In this document: positions 18,187 to 25,860 of the stretch, in pieces
Position numbering within the stretch: the stretch's first letter is position 1
Layout: each line of letters starts with the position of its first letter
DNA from: Aromatoleum petrolei
GTDB taxonomy: Bacteria > Pseudomonadota > Gammaproteobacteria > Burkholderiales > Rhodocyclaceae
DNA: 64,000 nt
Assembly: GCF_017894385.1 (NCBI RefSeq)
Contig: NZ_CP059560.1
Location: 1,922,001-1,986,000, forward strand
Direction of reading: 5' to 3'
Made by a program: the position numbers and the translations under genes
Notes under the pieces: generated by a model
Told to the model about the DNA's origin: nothing
The model's database searches: none
Seen by the model: the letters and a program-made list of their open reading frames with translations, nothing else

Positions 18187-21115
18187 TGGAATCCTCCCTG
18201 GGCGGAGTCAGCGCCCGCTTGGCCTTGGCATGGTCGATCAGGCTCTGGGCCTTGACGTGGGCGATCTCGGTCATGACCTCGTCCTTGAGCAGGCCGATGT
18301 CCTTGAGCCGGAGACGGCACTCGGCGTAGGGCAGCGCGCCCTCGATCGAGCCGGTGCGTGCCTGGATGAGCTGCATCACGGCATTGCCGACATGCAGCTG
18401 CTGCTCCTGCGTCAGATACATCAGCACTGGATCCATGCCGTTGTAGCGCAGCATGGCATCGAGCATCTGCGCGCGCCGAATCGTGGCGAAGCCGGCATCG
18501 ATGGACGGGTAGATCACGGCGTTCTCGCACACCACTTCGAGCTGGTGCAACACCGATTGCGACTCGATGAAGCCCACCTTGAGATCGGTCATGCTGCCCT
18601 TGGCGACGAGCTTCACGCCCTCCTTCTGAGTGTCGCCGGCGATCTGGATGGCGCGCTGGATCAGGTGGTGCGTGGCTTGCAGGGTGTTCATCAACCCGTT
18701 CAGCGTGATCGCCTCGGCCTCGACATACTTCGACAATTGATCCAGTTCCCGCACTTGAAGGAAGGGCTGGTCTTCGCGCTCGCAGGCCCGCTGGCGGTCT
18801 TCTAGATCGACCAGCTTGTCATTCAGGGCGCTATAGCGGTCGCTCTGGCGGTGGGTCTTTTCGCTGACGGTGTTGAAGTGCGCGATCAGGCCGGGCAGGA
18901 AAGCGGGGCCCGTCAGAAAGAAGCGGCAGCAGACGCAGTTGCGCTCCTGCGGGAAGCCGGGGACGGGAGCATAGAACTGCTCAGTCTGGCGGTCGGTGAG
19001 TTTATCCCCACCGACATCGCACAGTGTTGCGCCGTTGGGACAGATGCCATTGTCGTCGAAGACGAAGGCGGCAGCCGAGCGGTTGTTGGCCGCCGTGCGC
19101 ACGGCATCCTCGGACACGTAAGCAAAGCGCTGGGAGACCTGCTCGAAGCTCTCTTCCATCAGGAAGCGGCGGTGGTTGGCCTGCTCGGCTTCGAGGTCGC
19201 TCTTTTCCGCTTCGGAGAGCACCTCACGCATGTATGCCTTGCCGAACTTAGTGTAGTAGAGCGTCATGATGATGGTCGCGTGACCGGCGATCATCTTGGA
19301 CACCACGGCGATCGGCAGCTTGAGGTCGAGAATGTAGTAAGAAATCAGCGACACGCGCAGGGCATGCAGGGGGAAGCGCGTCGTTGTGGAGGAATCCGGA
19401 TCGACAAAGCGGATCGGCGTACCGTCATCCAGCGTCTCGCCCCGGTTGGCGCAGCGCTGCTCCAGCCGGGCGAGCAGCTTGTACCAGACGCGGTCCAGCG
19501 CAGTTTTAACGAGCGGCTTGTCACCCTCGCCGTCGGTCGGGTCGCGGAACAGGAAACAGGTGGAACCGCGCTGCGCCAGCACCTCGGCATGGGGGGGCGT
19601 CCTTCCGAAGTGTTTGGCTTCCAGCGCCGTCCAGGGTGTCGGCGCCGGGATCGGGTTGTAGCGCTCCTGCCAGGTGCGCAGCTTCTCCAGCCAGTAGAGC
19701 GCCTCGTCGTTGGCCCACGGGATGACGTAGCCCTTCTCGTTTTCGGTCGTGTCGATGTCGGCGGTCTTGTTGGTGTTGATGTAGAAGCCGGCTTCCTTCT
19801 CGTTCGCGCTGCGGTGGAAGACCCCGCGCTGAGAGGGCCGCTGCTCGCTGCCGGTGGCGAGCGGGCCGCGGTTGAGGATGAAGCCCCCGCCGCCTGGCGC
19901 ATGGACGTAGCGCCAGGTGTCGGCTTCCCCAGAATCCAGCATGCGGACCTGGAAGGTGCGCAGGGGCAATTCCAATTTGAGGTACAGGGTCACGGCCCGC
20001 ACCGGCGACCACATCTCCCACACCTCGGCGGGGTAGCCCTTATGCTCCATCTCGTGCTTGCTCGCGGCGCGGCACCGGGCCACGCAATCGGGGTCGTCGG
20101 GGTCGATGATCGCCGGATCGACCACGAACCAGTCGCCGCCATATCGCCCATCCTCCATCGCCGCCTGCGCCCATTTCCAGTCCTGGAGGTTCCGCCCCTC
20201 GGCCAGCATGCCGCGCAGTTCGCGGATGTAGCGGATGGAGAGGGACGCCTTGTCGGATTGGCTGTTCGTCGGCAGCCCGGCTTTAGAAAGACGCGGTACC
20301 GGATTGTGAAAGCGCGAGCGATCCCATTCGCCGGTCTCGGGATCGCAGAGCCGGGTCGCCAGCACCCAGTCGAGGAAGTCGGCGATGATGTTGTTATTTT
20401 TCACGTCTTGGCTCAGGAGTTTCCTCGCTCCCTTGCGCTTGGCGCTGATGAGCACCGGAGCCAGGTCCGGTTTTTCGGTCTCGCGCAGGAAAAAGCGTCC
20501 GTAATTGTGCTCCAAGTTCTGGCCGTGGATGTAGTGAATGAGGAACCTGTCCAGGGAATCGCGGCGGTTGGAGACGTCGGCTTTCTGGTCCTTGAGCCAG
20601 TCGGCGGCGAGTTGGCGCCACTCCTCCAGCCTGGGGTCGAGCTTGAGCACATGGGCGAAGCTCAGGTCCGAAGTCTTGCCGTGACGCTTGGCTCCCCTTC
20701 TCGGGAAGGGGTGGGCGAGGCGCGGCGGCACCACGCGATGGCCGTCGGCATCAGGTGCGGCGAGCTTTTCTCGCAATACCCAGTCGAGGAAGTCGCTAAC
20801 GGTATCGTGCTTCTGGTTGGCAACGCGCTCGGAGCTAAGCAACTCGAGGCCCAGCGCCGTATCGAGTGGTGGAAGCGAACGGTTAGCGGCAAAAAACGCG
20901 TCGAGCGGGGGTGCATGCAGTTGTTGGCCGTGCAGGTAGTGGACCAGAAACGCGGTCAGGGCGGATTGCATCATGTTTGGGCGGGTCTTGGGCAGCCCCG
21001 CCCAATACTCCGCCGCCCACACGCGCCAACCTTCCATGGCCTGATCGAGGTCGAGCACGAAGCGGAAGTCGGCGTCGAATTTTTTTTCGACAGTCCTTTT
21101 CCCTTTAGGCATCAA
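18170..21115 (-). CDS. gmtZ: GmtZ-like large integrase of the mobile trio (VPA1269 family)
   Basis: This is a 981-residue protein with a tyrosine-recombinase-like catalytic part. Box II is FPLHALRVSL (about 581-590), then GHATIIMTLYYTK (611-623), whose Tyr is the likely nucleophile. The N-terminal 260 residues contain an internal duplication: LTAFLVHYLHGQQL ... DFLDWVLREKL is repeated as LDRFLIHYIHGQNL ... DFLDWVLATRL. A Cys cluster follows the catalytic region (C692, C699, C727, C729, C730), perhaps a zinc site. The long helical C-terminus is unique to the family. It overlaps gmtY by 4 nt (ATGA). Assignment rests on architecture, gene order and remembered family features. Confidence 0.72.
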   Translation of the reverse strand: MMPKGKRTVEKKFDADFRFVLDLDQAMEGWRVWAAEYWAGLPKTRPNMMQSALTAFLVHYLHGQQLHAPPLDAFFAANRSLPPLDTALGLELLSSERVANQKHDTVSDFLDWVLREKLAAPDADGHRVVPPRLAHPFPRRGAKRHGKTSDLSFAHVLKLDPRLEEWRQLAADWLKDQKADVSNRRDSLDRFLIHYIHGQNLEHNYGRFFLRETEKPDLAPVLISAKRKGARKLLSQDVKNNNIIADFLDWVLATRLCDPETGEWDRSRFHNPVPRLSKAGLPTNSQSDKASLSIRYIRELRGMLAEGRNLQDWKWAQAAMEDGRYGGDWFVVDPAIIDPDDPDCVARCRAASKHEMEHKGYPAEVWEMWSPVRAVTLYLKLELPLRTFQVRMLDSGEADTWRYVHAPGGGGFILNRGPLATGSEQRPSQRGVFHRSANEKEAGFYINTNKTADIDTTENEKGYVIPWANDEALYWLEKLRTWQERYNPIPAPTPWTALEAKHFGRTPPHAEVLAQRGSTCFLFRDPTDGEGDKPLVKTALDRVWYKLLARLEQRCANRGETLDDGTPIRFVDPDSSTTTRFPLHALRVSLISYYILDLKLPIAVVSKMIAGHATIIMTLYYTKFGKAYMREVLSEAEKSDLEAEQANHRRFLMEESFEQVSQRFAYVSEDAVRTAANNRSAAAFVFDDNGICPNGATLCDVGGDKLTDRQTEQFYAPVPGFPQERNCVCCRFFLTGPAFLPGLIAHFNTVSEKTHRQSDRYSALNDKLVDLEDRQRACEREDQPFLQVRELDQLSKYVEAEAITLNGLMNTLQATHHLIQRAIQIAGDTQKEGVKLVAKGSMTDLKVGFIESQSVLHQLEVVCENAVIYPSIDAGFATIRRAQMLDAMLRYNGMDPVLMYLTQEQQLHVGNAVMQLIQARTGSIEGALPYAECRLRLKDIGLLKDEVMTEIAHVKAQSLIDHAKAKRALTPPREDSNDHAS

Positions 21116-22593
21116 CTTCTCCTCAGCAATCTCCGGTTCGGACCGGACAGCAGCCCCAGCGGATCGACGTCCTTGAAGCCGTACGCGAGGAAGTCGGGCG
21201 GCGGCGGGGCCGTCCCGTCCTCGGCCTTTTCCGCGCGGGCCAGCGCGGCATCAATCGCCCGGTTGAGCTTCACGCGATCCGGCTCGGTATAGACCACCTG
21301 CGACTCCAGCGACTTGTGGTGCAGCGCCTTCTTGAGGAAGGTCGCATCGAGGTGCAGGTCGGACAATCGCTGGCCGTAGGCGTGACGATGTCCGTGCGGC
21401 GTGGTGCCCGCCGCCTTGGCCGGCACCAGACCGATGCGCCTGACGGCCTTGGCGTGCGCGTCCTCGAAGGCATCGATGCTGTAGGGCTTGCCCTCGCGTG
21501 TCACAAAGGCGTAGGGGTGGTCCGGGGTGTGTTGATCCCGCTGCGCCATGTAGAACACCCACAGTTTCCAGAACAACCGGCCTGCCCAGCGCGGCACCCA
21601 ATGCACGTCCATGAAGTGCCGCTTGCTGTCGAGTGCGTTGCCCTTCCACCCGGCGTGCAGGGTGTGCGTGCTCTTGTACTCCGTGCGCGGCGGCAGGCCA
21701 TACCTGTCGCGCAGGTAGGTGGCGCGGTCACACGCCACCGGCTTGCCCTTGGCGTCGAACAGGTCGGCGGGCGCCTGGCCGTAGCTCGGGTGAAACACCC
21801 GCACCAGGGCGCAGCCCGGATCGGTGTCGTCGTGAATGACGTCATGCACATAGAGGTGGAAGGGCTCGCTCATGCGCAGCCCGCCGTAGTGCAGCAGCAT
21901 CGTGATGAGGATGTCGCGCAGGTTCAGCCGCTCCTCGACGCGCGGGCTCCTCTGTTTGCCGGGCACGATGAAGCCGCGAAACAGCAGATCGTGCATGCGA
22001 TCCTGCGGGAAATACTTGACCGGCCCGTGGTCGATGACCGGGGTATTCTTGAGCAGGGCCGTGCGCGCCCGGCTGACCTTGAGGCTGGCGACATCGACGC
22101 TCATGGTGTGCGAGAGGAAGGCGCGGCTGCGCTGGTGGTGCCATGCCGCCCACGCCAGGCGCTCTTCGGCACGGGTCGCCTGCCGCCACGGGTTGAGCGG
22201 CGTCGTCCCTTGCTCCTGCGCCATCCAGTCGCTGAATTTTGAGAGGTGATTGACCAGCACTCGCACCACGGCCGGCGAGCGGGCATCCCAGTACAGGTCG
22301 CTCGGGTCATTGCCGTCGACGCCTACCGTGCCGCTGTAGAGCCGCTGCACGAACACCTCGAACAGCTCCTTCGGGTCGTCGAAGGATTGATGATTGGCCT
22401 CCGTGTAGTCGATCAGGAGGCCCACTGCCTGCACCAGTTTGTCGATGCTGCTCTCCGACATCAGGTGCCGTTGCCTGAGGACGTATTTGATCAGCGGTTG
22501 CAGCGGGCCGAACTCGGTGAGGATCACCGGGATTTCCTCATGGATGCCGGTGTTGTCGCGCACGACCTTGTAGCGGACGACGGTATGGGTCAC
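21112..22593 (-). CDS. gmtY: GmtY-like tyrosine recombinase of the mobile trio
   Basis: This is a 493-residue site-specific recombinase. The catalytic residues are readable: Arg in GGLRMSEP (R240), H-x-x-R in TPHGHRHAYG (H400, R403), His in LHHKSLESQ (425-426) and the nucleophile in VVYTEPD (Y435). The N-terminal 230 residues provide the core-binding region. It should cleave at the 6-bp cores flanking the element. Its ATG overlaps the helicase stop (ATGA), so it is coupled to the helicase upstream and to gmtZ downstream. The recombinase class is certain; the GmtY name is by context. Confidence 0.8.
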   Translation of the reverse strand: MTHTVVRYKVVRDNTGIHEEIPVILTEFGPLQPLIKYVLRQRHLMSESSIDKLVQAVGLLIDYTEANHQSFDDPKELFEVFVQRLYSGTVGVDGNDPSDLYWDARSPAVVRVLVNHLSKFSDWMAQEQGTTPLNPWRQATRAEERLAWAAWHHQRSRAFLSHTMSVDVASLKVSRARTALLKNTPVIDHGPVKYFPQDRMHDLLFRGFIVPGKQRSPRVEERLNLRDILITMLLHYGGLRMSEPFHLYVHDVIHDDTDPGCALVRVFHPSYGQAPADLFDAKGKPVACDRATYLRDRYGLPPRTEYKSTHTLHAGWKGNALDSKRHFMDVHWVPRWAGRLFWKLWVFYMAQRDQHTPDHPYAFVTREGKPYSIDAFEDAHAKAVRRIGLVPAKAAGTTPHGHRHAYGQRLSDLHLDATFLKKALHHKSLESQVVYTEPDRVKLNRAIDAALARAEKAEDGTAPPPPDFLAYGFKDVDPLGLLSGPNRRLLRRS

Positions 22594-24788
22594 GCCATGC
22601 CCTCCAGTATGTCGGTGAGCATCGATCCGAGGGCCACCTGACGCAGCGAGGCATGGGGCGGCGCTTCAACGGCGGCCTTGGCGGCGGCCACATCGCCCAC
22701 CAAAATCACCTGCTTTTGGGCGCGGGTGATCGCCGTATAGAGCAGCGTGCGATCCAACAATTGGGATTGGCGCACCGGCACGATGATGCGCGGGAACTGG
22801 CTGCCCTGCGCCTTGTGGATGGTGATGGCGTAGGCCAGTTCCAGATGCGGCAACAGGTCGGGGGTCAGGTCGCGCTCCTGTCCGTCATCCCACCGGATGC
22901 GGCCGAGACTCTGCCCCGGCTCGGCATCGCGGCAGGGTGGCTTCACCGATACGATCACGCCGAGTGAGCCGTTTTGCAGGTTCTTCTCCCAATCGTTGAC
23001 CAGGCAGATGACCGGCGAACCCAGCCGGAAGCCGGTGCCCTGCACGGCCTCGAATTCAGGGTTCCAGCGCAGCAGCTCTGCATTGCCGGCATGGCGGGCC
23101 GCCAGGCACAGGGCATTGATCGCCTTCACGCCTCCCGCTGCTGCCGTGCGAGTGGCGCAGAGGATTTGCGTGGCGTCCGGATCGTCGTTCAGCAGGTCCA
23201 GCACGGTATCGTTGATGTCGGCCAGAGCGCAGGGCAGGAAGGCGATGTCGCCCCACGGATCATCGGGCAGGTCGGGCCAGTGCCCCTGCCGGACTGCGTG
23301 GGCGGCTTCGGCAATGCTGCCCCCATAGCGCTTGACCTGTTGCAGCTCGACGCGCGGGATGCCGGCCTGGTGCGCGAGTTCGTGCAGGAGCAGCCCCGGC
23401 CCCACGGGCGGCAATTGGTGCGGGTCGCCCACCAGCACGAAACGGTAGGCTTCGGGCAGATGGCGGATCAGGCGATAGGCCGCCGGCAGGTCGAGCATCG
23501 AGGCTTCGTCGATGACGACGACGGCACGCTCGGGGGCGGTCCTGGGATCGAACCGGGTCAGGAAGCCGGCGATGGTGGTCGCGGACTGCCCGGTCGCTTC
23601 GCCAATGCGGCGTGCGGCACGCCCGGCGAGCGCCATGGCACAGACCGGCCATCCGGCCGCACCACACATGCCGAAGAAGGCGCGCAGCACCGTTGTCTTG
23701 CCCGTGCCAGCGCCGCCGGTGATGACGGCGATGGGGTGGGCATTGGCCACTTCCAGCGCCTCGATCTGACTTGCCTCCAACGTAATGCCTGACTCGGTCT
23801 GATATTCGACCAGCAGCGCCGACAGATCAGCACGCATCAGCAGCGGGTCCGGCTGTGCCGCGCGCTGGGCGATGGACTCGGCAATGCCGCGCTCCATGAC
23901 ATACGGCCCCACGGCATGCAGGCGCTCGGCACGACGCAGGAAACATCCCCGCGCTTCGGCCTCCGCGAGCGCGCGGTCGATCAGGCTGGCATCACCACGA
24001 CCCAATAGGCCGCCTACGCGCTGCGCTGCCTCGCTGCGGGTGATGCAGGTGTGTCCGGCATCAAACGCCCCGTACAGGGCCTCCTCGACGGCTCCGGCGA
24101 GCCGTCTTGGATCGTCCTCGGCAATGCCGAACGACTCTCGAGCGAGCCTGTCGGTGGCCGTCCAATCGGCCGCGAAGCTGATGAGTCGATAGGGGTTGCC
24201 TTCGATTTTGACGGCGGGGTGCGGGCTGAAATGGTCGATGACTTTGCGCCCCAGGGCGACCGGGAAACCCTTGGACTGGAGCCATTGCAGGGTGAAGGTG
24301 TCACCCCAACGATGCCATGCGTCGGCAAGACTCGCCGCCGCTTCGGCGGTCATCACTTCCTCAAGCCGCTTCACGTCCCCGTTATCGAGGATGGCGTACA
24401 GGTCCTCCCCGAAGCGGTCCCACAGGCGACGTGCCTTGACCATGCCGATGCCGGCGAAGGCGCTGCACTCGGCAAGGAGCGTGACGATATGCTCGCCCGA
24501 GGGGCGCAGCAGCTCCATCGTTTCTGGCGTGAGGGTCGATTCGGTCAGGCGATAGCCATTCACGACGATGGTGTTGGGGGTCGCTTCGCCGGTGAGGCGC
24601 CAGAGCTGGCCGACTTCGATAGAGGTGTTGAGCAGCCAGTGCGGGGCCTTGACCACCAGATGCGCCTTGGCGTCGCGTCGGCCGCCACCGGCGTCGACCT
24701 CGACGCCGGTGAATATCGCCCCGCCCAGGCCCTGTGGACTCTGGCTGCGCACGGCGCTGACGCGCACGGTGAAGCTGGGCAGACTCAC
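22590..24788 (-). CDS. RecD-like superfamily 1 DNA helicase (island core)
   Basis: This is a 732-residue helicase related to RecD2/TraI-type SF1B enzymes. An N-terminal OB-like and helix-hairpin-helix region (FAGIGMVKARRLWDRFG, about 111-127) is followed by Walker A TGGAGTGKTT (about 357-366), Walker B VVVIDEASM, GDPHQLPPVG (motif III) and a C-terminal motif VI region with YAITIHKAQGSQFPRI and LLYTAITRAQKQV. It probably processes DNA during excision or integration, or restarts forks on the circular form; no such function has been shown here. It overlaps both neighbours by 4 nt, so it belongs to the mobility operon rather than to the cargo. Confidence 0.85.
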   Translation of the reverse strand: MSLPSFTVRVSAVRSQSPQGLGGAIFTGVEVDAGGGRRDAKAHLVVKAPHWLLNTSIEVGQLWRLTGEATPNTIVVNGYRLTESTLTPETMELLRPSGEHIVTLLAECSAFAGIGMVKARRLWDRFGEDLYAILDNGDVKRLEEVMTAEAAASLADAWHRWGDTFTLQWLQSKGFPVALGRKVIDHFSPHPAVKIEGNPYRLISFAADWTATDRLARESFGIAEDDPRRLAGAVEEALYGAFDAGHTCITRSEAAQRVGGLLGRGDASLIDRALAEAEARGCFLRRAERLHAVGPYVMERGIAESIAQRAAQPDPLLMRADLSALLVEYQTESGITLEASQIEALEVANAHPIAVITGGAGTGKTTVLRAFFGMCGAAGWPVCAMALAGRAARRIGEATGQSATTIAGFLTRFDPRTAPERAVVVIDEASMLDLPAAYRLIRHLPEAYRFVLVGDPHQLPPVGPGLLLHELAHQAGIPRVELQQVKRYGGSIAEAAHAVRQGHWPDLPDDPWGDIAFLPCALADINDTVLDLLNDDPDATQILCATRTAAAGGVKAINALCLAARHAGNAELLRWNPEFEAVQGTGFRLGSPVICLVNDWEKNLQNGSLGVIVSVKPPCRDAEPGQSLGRIRWDDGQERDLTPDLLPHLELAYAITIHKAQGSQFPRIIVPVRQSQLLDRTLLYTAITRAQKQVILVGDVAAAKAAVEAPPHASLRQVALGSMLTDILEGMA

Positions 24789-25225
24789 CGGGGCAGCCTC
24801 CCCGTCGACGCCAGCACGTCGTCCATCAGTCGGTAGCGCTCCAGCTGGCCGCGCAGTTCGATCACCTCGGCCCGCAGGGCGGCGTTTTCTGCTTCGAGAC
24901 GTTTCAGACGGGCCTTGTCAGCGGCGGCGCGTGGGTTGGGTGCGTCGGTCACCGGCGCAGGCGTCGCGGGGTCGGCAATGGACGGCAGGATGCCGCGCTC
25001 GCGCAGTTGCGCTTCGAGATCGCGTAGGGCTTGCTTGACGCGCGGATTTTGCAGCAAGACGCTCTTGGCAAACTGGCACTCCCTGGCGATCTCCTTGCGG
25101 TTGAGCTGCCCGCGCAAGACCATCTCCCGATAGTCGGCGTCGGTCTTGCTGGCGACCCAGGAGACGAAGATGGCTAGGTTCTGGTCCGCCTTCTGCAGGC
25201 CGGAAAGATTGTTGACTGCACTCAT
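24785..25225 (-). CDS. VPA1267-like coiled-coil protein, first gene of the island operon
   Basis: This protein has about 146 residues from MSAVNNLSG. The N-terminal half has FVSWVASKTDADYREMVLRGQLNRKEIARECQF-type sequence suggestive of a small DNA-binding helical domain (NRKEIARECQFAKSVLLQNP). The C-terminal half is a leucine coiled coil (KRLEAENAALRAEVIELRG). Upstream in-frame codons to 25264 overlap the predicted promoter, so the ATG at 25223-25225, about 5 nt from the expected transcription start, is preferred; this would be nearly leaderless. It resembles my memory of the VPA1267 family found beside the GMT trio. A regulator or recombination directionality role is possible but not shown. 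Confidence 0.66.
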   Translation of the reverse strand: MSAVNNLSGLQKADQNLAIFVSWVASKTDADYREMVLRGQLNRKEIARECQFAKSVLLQNPRVKQALRDLEAQLRERGILPSIADPATPAPVTDAPNPRAAADKARLKRLEAENAALRAEVIELRGQLERYRLMDDVLASTGRLPR

Positions 25226-25235
25226 AATGTGTTCA

Positions 25236-25264
25236 AAAATACTCCACACCAAGTACATCGTCAA
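25236..25264 (-). promoter_or_regulatory. Sigma-70-type promoter of the island operon
   Basis: On the minus strand TTGACG (25264-25259) and TATTTT (25241-25236) are separated by exactly 17 nt. The start of the first gene is 10 nt beyond the -10 box. A subterminal copy of the terminal repeat overlaps the spacer and the -10 edge. Confidence 0.62.
25241..25249 (-). repeat. Subterminal copy of the island end repeat
   Basis: ACTCCACAC on the plus strand matches the left end (ACTCCACAT when read outward) at 8 of 9 positions. It lies about 90 bp inside the right end in the same orientation as the right terminal repeat, and overlaps the operon promoter. Confidence 0.5.
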
Positions 25265-25266
25265 GC

Positions 25267-25299
25267 AAAAAAATACCGCTCCTGAAGTCAGAAGCGGTA
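25267..25299 (-). terminator. Intrinsic terminator just inside the island's right end
   Basis: On the minus strand a 12-bp stem with one G-T pair (TACCGCTTCTGA / TCAGGAGCGGTA, loop CT) is followed by seven T residues. It stops transcripts arriving from the cytochrome c gene, mirroring the terminator inside the left end. Confidence 0.88.
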
Positions 25300-25329
25300 C
25301 TTTCCGCGGTCAAATATGAGTGCTTAGTG

Positions 25330-25338
25330 ACTCCATAT
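25330..25338 (-). repeat. Right terminal inverted repeat of the island
   Basis: ACTCCATAT is the inverted partner of ATGTGGAGT at 12824-12832 (8 of 9 matches). It is followed outward by the 6-nt core AACCGC and then the host hairpin arm. Confidence 0.7.
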
Positions 25339-25344
25339 AACCGC

Positions 25345-25355
25345 GGGCTGGCTTT
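25345..25355. repeat. Right half of the split bidirectional terminator (target-site arm)
   Basis: GGGCTGGCTTT, followed by CTTG, is the exact reverse complement of the left arm at 12807-12817. It lies 20 bp past the cytochrome c stop, where that gene's terminator should be. Confidence 0.85.
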
Positions 25356-25375
25356 CTTGCATCGACCAGAGTCGA

Positions 25376-25684
25376 TTACTTCTGCGACAGAACCCAGGTA
25401 GCCAGGGTCTTGGCTTCTTCAGCGTTGACCTGCGGGTTGGCCGGCATCGGCATCGTGCCCCAAACACCCGAACCACCCTTCTGGATCTTCTCGGCCAGCT
25501 TGGCAACGGCACCAGCGTCGCCAGCGTACTTCTTGGCCACTTCCTGGTAGGCCGGGCCGACCAGCTTCTTGTCTACGGCGTGACAGGCGAGGCAGTTCTT
25601 GGCCTTGGCCAGGTCAGCGGAAGCAAAAGCCGGAGCGGCGGAGAGAAGGCCCGCGGCAACCGCGGCAGCAACGAAAACTTTCAT
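25376..25684 (-). CDS. Class I periplasmic cytochrome c (c551/c552 type)
   Basis: This is a 102-residue small c-type cytochrome. A cleavable signal peptide (MKVFVAAAVAAGLLSAAPAFA) is followed by the haem motif CLACH (residues 31-35). The distal axial Met is probably in WGTMPMPANP. It should shuttle electrons in the periplasm, for example to a terminal oxidase or a nitrite or nitrous-oxide reductase. The start is supported by AAGGAACAG upstream of the ATG. It was the original convergent neighbour of the EAL-HDOD gene before the island inserted downstream of it. Confidence 0.93.
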   Translation of the reverse strand: MKVFVAAAVAAGLLSAAPAFASADLAKAKNCLACHAVDKKLVGPAYQEVAKKYAGDAGAVAKLAEKIQKGGSGVWGTMPMPANPQVNAEEAKTLATWVLSQK

Positions 25685-25860
25685 GCTCTGTTCCTTTAGA
25701 TGGTGGTGTAGAACCGGCCGGATATTAAACCAAGCATCCCCGCCTTGACTACCCGGAAAGCGCCTCTTGCACATTGGCGCCTCGGGCCGCCTCGCCGGAT
25801 CGTCCGACCCATGCATTTAACGCCCCTCCACGAAGGAGCGTTGACACGAATGCGCGCGCC

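Larger units (their letters stand above)
12818..25344. mobile_element. Gamma-Mobile-Trio (GMT)-like genomic island
   Basis: This is a 12.5-kb element bounded by ATGTGGAGT (12824-12832) on the left and its inverted counterpart ACTCCATAT (25330-25338) on the right, each followed outward by a 6-nt segment (TGAACT; AACCGC) and then one arm of an 11-bp host hairpin. It carries a recombinase operon of five overlapping genes (17473-25225) and a restriction-modification-like cargo (13159-17025). The recombinase pair plus small third protein matches the GmtY/GmtZ/GmtX trio, described mainly from gammaproteobacteria as mobile elements that carry defence and offence cargo. The two differing 6-nt cores fit tyrosine-recombinase integration with a 6-bp overlap, as in Tn554-type elements. 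Boundaries are inferred from sequence alone. Confidence 0.8.

Noticed and set aside
18851..21292. Very long open frame on the plus strand across the large integrase gene
   Set aside because: It is the antisense of gmtZ; composition lacks protein features and the opposite strand carries clear recombinase motifs and gene overlaps.
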